Source of the DNA: Saprospiraceae bacterium
GTDB lineage: Bacteria > Bacteroidota > Bacteroidia > Chitinophagales > Saprospiraceae
Reading direction: 5' to 3'
Assembly: GCA_016715985.1 (NCBI GenBank)
Contig: JADJXD010000001.1
Coordinates: 62,001-126,000, forward strand
DNA length: 64,000 bases
Below the pieces are notes generated by a model. That model was not told the origin of the DNA, did not search any database, and was given only the letters and a program-made list of their open reading frames with translations. The position numbers and the translations under genes are program-made. Shown here one piece after another: positions 34,992-43,960 of the stretch (the first letter of the stretch is position 1; each line of letters starts with the position of its first letter).

Positions 34992-35021
34992 TTGCGAAAG
35001 CTTTTAAGTAATGTCTTAAAA

Positions 35022-35456
35022 TCAGATATTAGTTACTGTATTTCTGTCAAACAAAACATCTTTGAGTTCTTTCAAAGCTTTATATTCATGGGGTAATACC
35101 TTCTTAAAAGCTTCTTTTACAGCAAAATATGCACCTTTTTCACTTCCGGGTAGATTTTCTTTCACAATGGACTTCACTAATTTTACATCATGCTTGAGCA
35201 TCCCCCGAATAGAAGGAATATCATGCCAGTCGCCTTCTATGGCTAAAGTTTTAATCGTACGGCCATTTTCATCTTCCGTTGCATCCAGATCAATCAGGTT
35301 CTTAACCGAAGAATGTTTTTGTAATTCCAATAATGTACCTTCAGGAATTCTCCAGATATCAGTGTCATTTTCCAGGTCACTGTTGATTAAAAAGATTTCC
35401 AGACCCTTTTCATGAAACCTGTAAATAATTACTCTGGCGAGATCAAGAACACTCAT
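35022..35456 (-). CDS. NUDIX-like protein lacking the NUDIX box
   Basis: The 144-residue protein has an N-terminal strand-turn region typical of NUDIX proteins (ARVIIYRFHEKGLEIFLINS and then IWRIPEG). The NUDIX box (G-x5-E-x7-R-E-U-x-E-E-x-G-U) is absent, so hydrolase activity is unlikely. The C-terminal half is helical (AYFAVKEAFKKVLPHEYKAL). Being directly upstream of purC hints at a role in nucleotide metabolism but does not show it. Confidence 0.6.
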   Translation of the reverse strand: MSVLDLARVIIYRFHEKGLEIFLINSDLENDTDIWRIPEGTLLELQKHSSVKNLIDLDATEDENGRTIKTLAIEGDWHDIPSIRGMLKHDVKLVKSIVKENLPGSEKGAYFAVKEAFKKVLPHEYKALKELKDVLFDRNTVTNI

Positions 35457-35485
35457 ATTTATTTTATTTGTATATTTTAGAAGGT

Positions 35486-35493
35486 CAAATATA
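35486..35493 (-). promoter_or_regulatory. -7 box for the NUDIX-like/purC unit
   Basis: CAAATATA on the plus strand reads TATATTTG on the minus strand (TAnnTTTG), 30 bases before the start codon of the NUDIX-like gene. No other box is seen between the two genes. Confidence 0.5.
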
Positions 35494-35558
35494 TGCTTTA
35501 ACGTGAATATCTCAAATTATTACGCACTAAACCCGCTAAAATGTTAAATGTTTTGACT

Positions 35559-36215
35559 TCAGACGGTTTCTTTCATCATCTTGAATAAGGAAAGGCACAA
35601 AAACAATTCATATTCATCCTGCTCGGGATGCTCCAGAATCACAAATGCCCTTTGTGTGCTGTTTCCCTGATAGTTTATGTTGGTTATTTCTCCTATTTCT
35701 TTGCCATATACAAAAACGGAACTCGATGAAAGTGCATTTTCTTTGCCTAGTTCTGCAAGAATTCTTTCATTGGCAGAACATAATTTTCCTTCCGGGTTGA
35801 TAGTCCCAACTTCGGCATCGTTAATATAGACTTTTGTATAAAAATTTTTACTGATATAAGTAAAAATATACTCCGTTGTGCAAATTATCCCTAATTCGCT
35901 ACCAGGCCCGTAAACTGTATTTGAAAAAGCAAAAACCGGTTCTTCGTAAATAGAATAGAACATTCCCTGACTGGATTTACCGGGAAATTTGTGTTTTATT
36001 TCTGTTTTATATCTCGTGGAAATTAAGCTGGCTTCATGAGATAGGAACGGAATTAATAGATTTCGGAATTTTTCGAGTCGCTTTAAGATTTCATTTCTTT
36101 CTCTGGCAATGGCATCCGGACTTTTTGGGGCATTAAATCCAAATTTTAACAGATGGTATAATATAAACCAACCACTCCCTAAAAATAGCATACCAACTAA
36201 AATTATTCTTAACAT
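35559..36215 (-). CDS. Membrane-anchored hypothetical protein
   Basis: A 218-residue protein with one N-terminal membrane helix (MLRIILVGMLFLGSGWFILY), a short charged helix (residues 35-50), and a mixed alpha/beta body (FYSIYEEPVFAFSNTVYGPG, FVYGKEIGEITNINYQG). No family is recognised. It is 51 bases downstream of rpoD on the same strand and may be read through from it. Confidence 0.6.
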   Translation of the reverse strand: MLRIILVGMLFLGSGWFILYHLLKFGFNAPKSPDAIARERNEILKRLEKFRNLLIPFLSHEASLISTRYKTEIKHKFPGKSSQGMFYSIYEEPVFAFSNTVYGPGSELGIICTTEYIFTYISKNFYTKVYINDAEVGTINPEGKLCSANERILAELGKENALSSSSVFVYGKEIGEITNINYQGNSTQRAFVILEHPEQDEYELFLCLSLFKMMKETV

Positions 36216-36266
36216 CTTTAAAATCAGTTATGATATTTAATGTAAAGACTTATTTTTCTGAAAAGT

Positions 36267-37133
36267 TTAATTCAAAAATGATTTCAGAGCATTTTTATTG
36301 ATTGATTTTCGCATTCTTCTGATAGCTCTTTCCTTTATTTGTCTTACCCGCTCTCTGGTAAGATCATACAATTCGCCGATTTCTTCCAATGTAAGTGGTT
36401 TTCTACCTTCCAGGCCATAATATGCAATAACGACCTGAATTTCTCTGGGTGATAATATATCCAATCCTTCCACGACTTCTTTTCGGATGGATTCTTCCAT
36501 CAATTTCAGGTCAGGACTATCTTCTTCACCTAAAGTCATCATATCTACCATTGTCATCGAGCCATCATCTTCATTGAGGGGGGCATCTACAGAAATATGT
36601 CTGTTAGCTCCTTTCATCATATTGGCTATGTCCTTTGTTGTAACTTCCAGGATTTCTGCCAATTCTTCGTGGGTAGGTTCCCTTTCAAATTTTTGTACAA
36701 ATGCAGTAAACGCTTCGTTAACTTTACTATAAGCAGTCATCTTATTTAAAGGTAAACGCACCAATCGGCTGTACTCAACAATGGCATGAAGAATAGATTG
36801 ACGTATCCACCAAACAGCATAAGAAATAAATTTAAAACCTTTGGTTTCATCAAACCGTCTTGCTGCCTTCATCAAACCTACATTTCCTTCATTTATCAGA
36901 TCACTCAGCGACAGCCCTTGATTTTGATACTGTTTGGCAACAGAAACCACAAATCTAAGATTCGCTTTTGTCAGCTTTTCCAACGCTTCTTCATCTCCCG
37001 CACGGATCTTTTTTGCAAGTTCAGTTTCTTCTTCCGGCGTCAATAAATCTATCCTGCCGATATCTACAAGATACTTCTCCAAAGCAAGGCTTTCTCTTGA
37101 AGTAATATTGTTTGAAATTTTTAGTTGTCGCAT
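36267..37133 (-). CDS. rpoD: Primary sigma factor RpoD/SigA (short Bacteroidota type)
   Basis: At 288 residues it has region 1.2 (ESLALEKYLVDIGRIDLLTP), region 2 (LRFVVSVAKQYQNQGLSLSD, FKFISYAVWWIRQSI), region 3 and region 4 (ILSPREIQVVIAYYGLEGRK, LTRERVRQIKERAIRRMRKS). Region 1.1 and the long 1.2-2.1 insert of gammaproteobacterial RpoD are missing, as is normal for Bacteroidota, whose primary sigma recognises the TAnnTTTG boxes seen here. No TAnnTTTG box is evident before it. Confidence 0.95.
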   Translation of the reverse strand: MRQLKISNNITSRESLALEKYLVDIGRIDLLTPEEETELAKKIRAGDEEALEKLTKANLRFVVSVAKQYQNQGLSLSDLINEGNVGLMKAARRFDETKGFKFISYAVWWIRQSILHAIVEYSRLVRLPLNKMTAYSKVNEAFTAFVQKFEREPTHEELAEILEVTTKDIANMMKGANRHISVDAPLNEDDGSMTMVDMMTLGEEDSPDLKLMEESIRKEVVEGLDILSPREIQVVIAYYGLEGRKPLTLEEIGELYDLTRERVRQIKERAIRRMRKSINKNALKSFLN

Positions 37134-37451
37134 ATCAGCATTATTGTTGATTAATATTAATAGAAGTACAATGTGAAAACATTCACCGGATTATTAGTAA
37201 TAAACTAAGGGAGCCATGCACTGATTCTATATACAACAATTTTTAAAAAAAAGTTCAGATTTAACAATAAATTAAATTTAATAATGAAAGCTTTAGTAAA
37301 GGGCGAATGCCATAATCTAATTTTGGAAAAACAAAATTGAACTCTCTGATTTTTTGAAAGTCTGAAAAAGATTGAATATAACCGTAATGTACATTTTCAA
37401 ATAGGTGTCTGAAACGAACTTATCGTCTCACTAAAATAATTCTATAAATTA
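37134..37451. other. Intergenic region upstream of rpoD
   Basis: This 318-base gap separates rpoD from the TPR-membrane protein gene upstream. It is AT-rich, without a recognised gene, box or repeat. It must hold the rpoD promoter, which I cannot place. Confidence 0.35.
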
Positions 37452-38714
37452 CTACTCTTTTATTAATATATAATTCGCATACCATTGATATGCCAGAAAA
37501 CCCAGAAAAGGCAAAACGGAAAATGGAGTAAAAAATGAATTTTCAAAAACACAAATTAAAGAATTCAATCCTGCAAGAATAGCCAGAATGATTGTAAAAT
37601 TTTTCAGTTTAGTTTTGTTTTTTATAGTTATGGCGTTATTCATACTTCCCAACGGAATCATCATTAAAAATGCGGATATTGATAAAATAAGTAATCCTGC
37701 ATTATCCACAAATACAGAAGCAAGCAAAGTGATAATACAAACCAACAAGGCTAAACCAGTCAATCTGGCGGATTGTTTTTCGTCATTATTGATGGTATAT
37801 CTTCCGTAAGGGTTGGAAAGCATATATAAGTTCATCAACGGAGAAAAAATCCATGAAGATAAAAATAACAAAAGAATTAACGCAATCAATGGAACTGTAA
37901 GCGGTCTCCATGCTTCATTATTTTTTGCCAGATAAATCAATCCTCTGTAAGCCAGATAACTTCCAATCAGCAAAGTCCATTGATTATCACCTTTCAATTT
38001 ACCTAGCCACAACATCAGCATTAAGAAATACCGATAAACCGGAAATTTTGCTTTCATAGCTTCCAGCATTCCTGATTTTGCATGCCCGTGCATCGGATCT
38101 TCTGACAATGCCGTCTTAAAATGGTTTAGTGCTTCTGTAGATTTACCCTGATACAACAAACCCCAACCGACATTGGCATGGGTGTCCGGGTTTTCCGGAT
38201 CTTCTGCTAAAGATTTTTGAATGGTATCGTACGCATCCTGTTTTCTTCCCAATGCCATAAGTGCTCCTGATCTTGCATTCAAACAATCTATATTTTGTGC
38301 ATCTAATGCAAGCCCTGCATCTGCATATCTCAATGATTGTTCGTATTCTTTTATTTGGAGAAAGATGTTTGCTTTCACAGAAAAAAAATCCGGAACAGAC
38401 GGGTCAAGTCTGATCGCTTCATCAATATTTTCTATTGCTTTCTTCCAGTTTCTCTTTGATATTTCAATATTGGATAATAAATAAAATGCAAAAGGGTCAT
38501 TGGGTGATTTTTGCATAAAACTTTCTAATAGAGGTTCTGCGTCTTCTGAATTACCCATGCTCATTTTACAGATTGCAAGCATTTTGAGAATTTCAGGGTC
38601 ATCATAACCAGACTGAATCAGGTTGGTGAGTCTTTCGTGTGCCTGTTCGAATTTGGATTGGTTAATTAAAATTCCGGCATGTGACAACTGTCTGTGAAAG
38701 TCTGTCTCACTCAT
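37452..38714 (-). CDS. TPR protein with C-terminal membrane domain
   Basis: Residues 1-200 are tetratricopeptide repeats (for example SNIEISKRNWKKAIENIDEA and ANVGWGLLYQGKSTEALNHF). From about 225 to the end there are about six membrane helices (DNQWTLLIGSYLAYRGLIYL, LTVPLIALILLLFLSSWIF, FSVLPFLGFLAYQWYANYI among them). It is the last gene of a three-gene operon, its ATG overlapping the AAA+ stop by four bases (ATGA). TPR domains bind partner proteins, so a membrane-attached scaffold for the AAA+ protein is a reasonable inference. Confidence 0.75.
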   Translation of the reverse strand: MSETDFHRQLSHAGILINQSKFEQAHERLTNLIQSGYDDPEILKMLAICKMSMGNSEDAEPLLESFMQKSPNDPFAFYLLSNIEISKRNWKKAIENIDEAIRLDPSVPDFFSVKANIFLQIKEYEQSLRYADAGLALDAQNIDCLNARSGALMALGRKQDAYDTIQKSLAEDPENPDTHANVGWGLLYQGKSTEALNHFKTALSEDPMHGHAKSGMLEAMKAKFPVYRYFLMLMLWLGKLKGDNQWTLLIGSYLAYRGLIYLAKNNEAWRPLTVPLIALILLLFLSSWIFSPLMNLYMLSNPYGRYTINNDEKQSARLTGLALLVCIITLLASVFVDNAGLLILSISAFLMMIPLGSMNNAITIKNKTKLKNFTIILAILAGLNSLICVFENSFFTPFSVLPFLGFLAYQWYANYILIKE

Positions 38715-40060
38715 TTTATATACTTTAAAATTTCATCATAAATACCAGACTCATTTGCAAAAAGTGCATAATTTTTAGCTGTATTAAACCATTCTTTTGT
38801 GCTGGCGTGGTGTCTTTTTGTAGCTTGTACCAGATCTGAAGTGGTAATAGGTTCAGGCACTCCTGACTTCAGAGCTATTTTCAGTTTCTCTTCTATTGCG
38901 ATATCTACAATTGCTTTCATATCTGCACCGGAATAAAATGACGTGTTTTCAACTACCTTACGAAGATCAACGTCTTTCACAGGTTTATCTTTTAAAAGTA
39001 ATTCCAGAATCTTAATTTTACTGGGGACATCAGGAGGTGGAACAAAGATAATTCTATCAAATCTGCCTGGCCTTCTGAATGCCGAATCAAGATGCCAAGG
39101 TGCATTGGTTGCTCCCAGGATTAGTATTCCTTCGTTATCAGTCCCTACCCCATCCAATTCAGAAAGAAACTGATTGATGACATGCCGGCCTGCTGAATTT
39201 TTCATATCGGATCGGCTTGCTCCCAAAGCATCTACTTCATCAAAAAAAAGAACACAAGGCGTATTTCTTCTGGCAACTTCAAAAATATAACCCATATTTT
39301 TTTCACTCCGACCAATCCACATATCCAGTATATCATTGATACCTACGCTAATGAAACTTGCATTAATTTCACCTGCCGTAGCTTTTGCGAGAAATGTCTT
39401 TCCGCATCCGGGAGGACCGTACAATAAAATCCCGCCACCTGTTTTCTTTCCATAAGCTGCATATAACTCCGCATTTTCAAGTGGTTTGATTATTTTCAGA
39501 TCAATTTCTTCTTTCAGATTTTCCATACCCCCTACGTCTTTGAAAGATGTATCGGGCTTCTCCATAATAAAATCCTTATCTTCAGGTCCCGGTAAAAACC
39601 CAAAACCAAAAGGATCGTCCTCATCAAATTCATCATCATCATCGTATCCCTGATCAAATGAAGGCATACGCAAATTTTCATCCAGTTCCTTATCCTGAAA
39701 ATCAGGGTTTTTTAACAATATTTTTTCATATAAATCCTGTGCTGCTTCCAATGATTTTTCCCTGATTAAGGATTTAGCACATATAATCATTAATCTCTCG
39801 GAAGCTTCTTTACGGGCTATCATTTCTTCGGCAATCACAATAACACCCGAATACCTTCCTCTGCGAAAATACACCTCTGCAAGCCCTTCCTTTGCTTTGA
39901 TATTATTTTTATCATAAGAAAGTACTGTCTGATATTCTGTTTCTGCTTCATCTGCCAGTCCCGTTTGTACCAGTTTTCCGGCAAGAAGTATTCTCAAAGG
40001 CACATTGTCCGGTGATTTCTCTATGGCTTCTCTTAGAGCACTAATTTCAGAATTATTCAT
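38711..40060 (-). CDS. TPR-AAA+ ATPase (Cdc48/FtsH-type ATPase module)
   Basis: Residues 1-130 are TPR-like repeats, followed by an acidic linker (residues about 135-165, rich in D/E). Residues 175-440 are an AAA+ module: Walker A GPPGCGKTFLAKATAGEI (about 213), Walker B CVLFFDEVDALGASRSD (about 268) and the arginine-finger region SAFRRPGRFDRIIFVPPPD. The protein has one AAA domain and no protease domain. It overlaps both neighbours, so all three proteins are made together. The role is unknown; protein unfolding or complex remodelling is likely. Confidence 0.8.
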   Translation of the reverse strand: MNNSEISALREAIEKSPDNVPLRILLAGKLVQTGLADEAETEYQTVLSYDKNNIKAKEGLAEVYFRRGRYSGVIVIAEEMIARKEASERLMIICAKSLIREKSLEAAQDLYEKILLKNPDFQDKELDENLRMPSFDQGYDDDDEFDEDDPFGFGFLPGPEDKDFIMEKPDTSFKDVGGMENLKEEIDLKIIKPLENAELYAAYGKKTGGGILLYGPPGCGKTFLAKATAGEINASFISVGINDILDMWIGRSEKNMGYIFEVARRNTPCVLFFDEVDALGASRSDMKNSAGRHVINQFLSELDGVGTDNEGILILGATNAPWHLDSAFRRPGRFDRIIFVPPPDVPSKIKILELLLKDKPVKDVDLRKVVENTSFYSGADMKAIVDIAIEEKLKIALKSGVPEPITTSDLVQATKRHHASTKEWFNTAKNYALFANESGIYDEILKYIK

Positions 40061-40877
40061 AGGTTTTCAATAATTTATTGGAAAATAATAAAGAATCTCT
40101 TATAATTGAATCACTGACTTCATCCATTCTTTGAACTAATAATTGACGTGTTTCCTTAATTCTATTCCGGGTATTTTCAAAAATAAATTCAGTTCTGAAA
40201 GAATATTTATCGTGAATATGGCGAATGTTATTTCGGCTTTCAATCTCATTAATAAACTGATTAAAGTCAGTTCTTGTTTTGATTTTGCCCAAACTTATCA
40301 AACTGATTAAGAATCTATTCCCGTTAAAAAAATTTAAATCTTCAAAAACATCTTCCACATCATCGTTCACTTCGGTTATAAGATCATAATTGCGCCAATA
40401 AGACAACGCACCTAATTGGCTGCTAAGCCCAAATTTCTCATATATCAACCTACGAAGCAATTTAACATCACAGGATTTATAAAAGTAAAAATAAGCCATT
40501 TTAAATCGCAATGGACTTTTTTCTGATCTTAATTCCAATTCATGTTTCTGGTATTTAATAATATGGGATACATATTGAAAATATTCACCTTCTTTCACTT
40601 CCAATGTGTGCAATTCCGAATAAATATTTTGCCAGTGTGCATGCAGAACATTTGAGTCGGGGTTTTTATGTGCTTCCAGATGTGCATCTAAATAATAAAT
40701 AGAGGTCTGTAATCGAATCAGCTTATCATAAAATTCAGATTTCCCGGTTTCATTGATAGATGTTTTGATCTTCAAAAGTTCAGGAAACAATCTGTATTCG
40801 AAAAGTAATTTTACTTTTTTAAGCAAATCATCATTATCGATATGTTGTTCTTTTAGTAAGATTGTATTACTGTCCAC
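40053..40877 (-). CDS. Helical protein of unknown function, first gene of the AAA+ operon
   Basis: The 274-residue protein is rich in Leu, Glu, Lys and Tyr and predicted helical, with FKMAYFYFYKSCDVKLLRRL and a C-terminal helix ENTRNRIKETRQLLVQRMDE. It has no signal peptide, membrane helix or known motif. Its stop lies inside the start of the AAA+ gene (8-base overlap), so it is translationally coupled and likely a partner or substrate adaptor of the ATPase. Confidence 0.6.
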   Translation of the reverse strand: MDSNTILLKEQHIDNDDLLKKVKLLFEYRLFPELLKIKTSINETGKSEFYDKLIRLQTSIYYLDAHLEAHKNPDSNVLHAHWQNIYSELHTLEVKEGEYFQYVSHIIKYQKHELELRSEKSPLRFKMAYFYFYKSCDVKLLRRLIYEKFGLSSQLGALSYWRNYDLITEVNDDVEDVFEDLNFFNGNRFLISLISLGKIKTRTDFNQFINEIESRNNIRHIHDKYSFRTEFIFENTRNRIKETRQLLVQRMDEVSDSIIRDSLLFSNKLLKTYE

Positions 40878-41252
40878 TTTTTAATCTTTTAAGTGTAAAT
40901 TTTTAAATTTTCAGAAAACATTGGGTCTTATAAAAAAGCTTCAAATATTAAATTTTTTTTCTAAATGAATAAATATTCATTATAAATAAACACCATTATT
41001 AACTATATTTCCTTTTACAGAAAAAACACTCAAATAAAAAATCACATCAGCTCAAAGTATGACATTTTTATGTAATCATTCTGAATTATTCGACCAAACT
41101 AACGGGATTTCAGCATTTTGAGTTCAAAAACATAATTGCGTTAAGAGTTTTGACCAAAAATGTTAAAGTTAAATTAACCAGACCATTGAAATCAATTTTA
41201 CAAACTCAATACATTTACTTTTGTGTTATATTTTCATAAAATTAATGATTTG
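40878..41252. other. Intergenic region between divergent operons
   Basis: About 375 bases separate the AAA+ operon from the thioredoxin-like gene, with no gene or repeat. On the plus strand TACTTTTG (41216-41223) serves the downstream gene; no clean box was found for the operon. Confidence 0.4.
41216..41223 (+). promoter_or_regulatory. -7 box for the thioredoxin-like gene
   Basis: TACTTTTG matches TAnnTTTG. Because it overlaps the GTG of the longer reading frame (41223), it argues that translation starts at the ATG at 41253. Confidence 0.55.
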
Positions 41253-41810
41253 ATGTATAATTTACATAAATATTTATTTCTGATTTTTTTGCTGAGTTTT
41301 GGCATAGAAGCATCTGCTCAAAACAAAATAAAATGGATTTCATGGGAGGACGCAATGGAAAAATCCAAAACAGAAAAACGAAAAATATTCATTGATGTCT
41401 ATACGGATTGGTGTGGATGGTGCAAAAAAATGGATATGTCCACATTTTCTGAGGATCATATTGCAAGATATATCAATAAATACTATTATGCAATTAAATT
41501 TAATGCCGAAAAGAAAGAAGATATCATTTTGAACGGCACCACATATAAATATGTCAGAAACGGTCAACGAGGTTATCATGAGCTGGCTGTGCATTTATTA
41601 CAGGGAAAAATGAGCTACCCCTCAACGGTCTTTTTAGATGAACAATTTAATATTATACAAGCGATACCTGGCTATCAGGATATTTCTAATTTTGAAATGA
41701 TCATTAGTTATTTTGGGACAGATAATCACAAATCTGTGCCCTGGAATCGTTTTATGGCTGGCTTCCACAAGAATTCATACTTCAACAATCTTGTAACTGA
41801 CAGAAATTAG
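41253..41810 (+). CDS. Exported thioredoxin-like protein with CGWC motif
   Basis: Using the ATG at 41253, the 185-residue protein begins with a signal peptide (NLHKYLFLIFLLSFGIEASAQ). The thioredoxin-like motif FIDVYTDWCGWCKKMDMSTF gives a C-G-W-C active site, and the cis-Pro is in KMSYPSTVFLDE. This is the DUF255/thioredoxin_7 type with a Trp between the cysteines. It likely reduces or forms disulfides in the periplasm. It has no partner gene. Confidence 0.85.
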   Translation: MYNLHKYLFLIFLLSFGIEASAQNKIKWISWEDAMEKSKTEKRKIFIDVYTDWCGWCKKMDMSTFSEDHIARYINKYYYAIKFNAEKKEDIILNGTTYKYVRNGQRGYHELAVHLLQGKMSYPSTVFLDEQFNIIQAIPGYQDISNFEMIISYFGTDNHKSVPWNRFMAGFHKNSYFNNLVTDRN

Positions 41811-41878
41811 ATTTGGTTTAAATCGACTTTTCAAACCTCATAACTTATACTATAATTTATCATCATGGGATAATTAAG

Positions 41879-41886
41879 TATATTTG
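41879..41886 (+). promoter_or_regulatory. -7 box for the S8 protease gene
   Basis: TATATTTG matches TAnnTTTG and lies 22 bases before the ATG at 41909. Confidence 0.55.
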
Positions 41887-41908
41887 CATTCATTAACTTT
41901 GCTAAAAT

Positions 41909-43864
41909 ATGAATTTTCAAATTTTGAAATCTGTTGGTTTGAAAATATTTCTGCTTTTATCAATCTTTTTCATTAATGTCAGCGTTAACTTTAGTCAAAA
42001 TGTCTCTGATTCTCCCAAAATTGATGTTGCTTTAATATCCGGAAAGCCTGAAGTTCAACAGGATATAATTATTCAGTTTAAGAAACAAGGCAATACAATA
42101 GGTTCCCGAAAACTGTCCGGTAAAAATGCCAAAACTAAATTCGTTTTTGAATCATTAACAGAATTGGCTGATTCAGATCAGAAAAATATCCGGCAGTTTT
42201 TAGAAGCTAAAAATATTTCTTTCAGAAGTTATTACCTTGTAAATGCCATTTCACTTAAGGCTGATTTATTTTTGATGGCTGAATTAGCAGAATTTGAAGA
42301 AATTGAAAAGATCATTCAGGATGCAAAATATCAGGTTGCTGAAACTTTTCCCGTCAGATCAAATGGAGAAAGAAGTGTAGAATGGGGTGTCGCTAAAATA
42401 AATGCTCCTCAGGTATGGCAATTGGGTCATACAGGGCAAGGCGTAGTGGTAGCCGGACACGATACAGGTTACGAATGGAACCATCCTGCCATTATCAGTC
42501 AATATCGAGGCTGGAATGATAATGTAGCTACCCATAATTACAACTGGCATGATGCCATACATGCAAATAATCCCAATAATAGCGGAAATAATCCATGCGG
42601 ATACAGTAATCCCGTACCCTGCGACGATCATAATCATGGCACACATACCATGGGAACCATGATAGGAGATGATGGCGGGAATAACCAGATTGGCGTTGCT
42701 CCGGATGCAAAATGGATTGCCTGCCGGAATATGGAACGTGGTTGGGGACAGCTTTCAACCTATCTGGAATGTTTTGAATGGTTTCTTGCGCCGTATGCTT
42801 ATGGTGAAAATCCGATGACAGGAGAACCGGATTTCTCTCCGCATGTGATCAACAATTCATGGTATTGTTCTACAACAGAAGGTTGTAATGCAAGTAATTT
42901 CGGATTCATGAACACTGCTGTCAATAATCTGAAAAATGCAGGGATCGTTGTGGTAGTCTCAACAGGTAACACAGGTTCAGGGTGTTCAACTGTTACCGGT
43001 CCACCAGCTTTTTTTGAAAACAGTTTTAGTGTTGGAGCTACAAATAGCATGGATCAAATTGCTGGTTTTAGTAGCAGAGGTCCCGTAACTATTGATAATT
43101 CAAATCGGTTAAAGCCGAATGTCTCTGCACCGGGAGTAGATGTGTATTCAAGTATAAGAAACGGAGTTTATGGTTTTGCTAGTGGTACAAGTATGGCAGG
43201 TCCGCATGTGGCAGGAGCAGTAGCTTTGATTATATCTGCGAATCCTGATCTCGCCGGAGAAGTAGAACTGATAGAAAGTATCCTGGAACAAACTGCTACA
43301 CATCCACCCAACAGTGAAACGTGTGGTGGAATCCCTGCAAACACCTATCCCAATAATACATTTGGATATGGCAGAATTGATGTACTTCAGGCTGTCAATA
43401 TGGCCAAGAACCTACATGTCAATAAAATGCTTCAATTGGAGAACGGAGATTTATCCTTCGACGGTAGTCAAAACAGTATCGTCTTACGGAGTCCTGATAA
43501 CAATTACTACAAATTATCTATTGATTTGAATGGTAATGTAAACACAACTTTAGAAAATCTACCTGCTCAAAACAGTACTTTTCTTATCAATTCATCCATA
43601 AACCTGACTTTACCGGCATCCGGCATTGTACTGACGGATGAAATGCACAACCTAAGGAGAATCAAACTGAACAATTCAGGAGGTATCATCACTGAAAGTA
43701 TCAGTAATCCTACAACACAACATATTAAATCACAAAACAGAGATGTAATAATATCCAACTCAAGTCATGGAATAATGATGAAAAACAGTGATAATAAATG
43801 TTATCTGGTAAAAGTGAATAATGCAGGTATAATTTTCACTTCTCCGGTGTTGTGTATTGAATGA
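41909..43864 (+). CDS. Secreted S8 subtilisin-family protease
   Basis: At 651 residues, it has a signal peptide (about 1-30), an inhibitor-like propeptide (50-150), and a catalytic domain with D185 in VVVAGHDTGYE, H243 in HNHGTHTMGT and S428 in FASGTSMAGPHVAG; NNSW (about 315) carries the oxyanion Asn. The tail (about 500-651) is a repeat-rich beta region ending in CIE and has no T9SS sorting motif that I can see. The triad is complete, so it should be active outside the cell. Confidence 0.9.
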   Translation: MNFQILKSVGLKIFLLLSIFFINVSVNFSQNVSDSPKIDVALISGKPEVQQDIIIQFKKQGNTIGSRKLSGKNAKTKFVFESLTELADSDQKNIRQFLEAKNISFRSYYLVNAISLKADLFLMAELAEFEEIEKIIQDAKYQVAETFPVRSNGERSVEWGVAKINAPQVWQLGHTGQGVVVAGHDTGYEWNHPAIISQYRGWNDNVATHNYNWHDAIHANNPNNSGNNPCGYSNPVPCDDHNHGTHTMGTMIGDDGGNNQIGVAPDAKWIACRNMERGWGQLSTYLECFEWFLAPYAYGENPMTGEPDFSPHVINNSWYCSTTEGCNASNFGFMNTAVNNLKNAGIVVVVSTGNTGSGCSTVTGPPAFFENSFSVGATNSMDQIAGFSSRGPVTIDNSNRLKPNVSAPGVDVYSSIRNGVYGFASGTSMAGPHVAGAVALIISANPDLAGEVELIESILEQTATHPPNSETCGGIPANTYPNNTFGYGRIDVLQAVNMAKNLHVNKMLQLENGDLSFDGSQNSIVLRSPDNNYYKLSIDLNGNVNTTLENLPAQNSTFLINSSINLTLPASGIVLTDEMHNLRRIKLNNSGGIITESISNPTTQHIKSQNRDVIISNSSHGIMMKNSDNKCYLVKVNNAGIIFTSPVLCIE

Positions 43865-43960
43865 TATTGTTTTTCAAATATTATGAAAAAATTGAGTACA
43901 AAGTAAATATTCCTCTCTTAACTGTAACAAATCATTTATTTAAATTTTAAAACACCTTGT

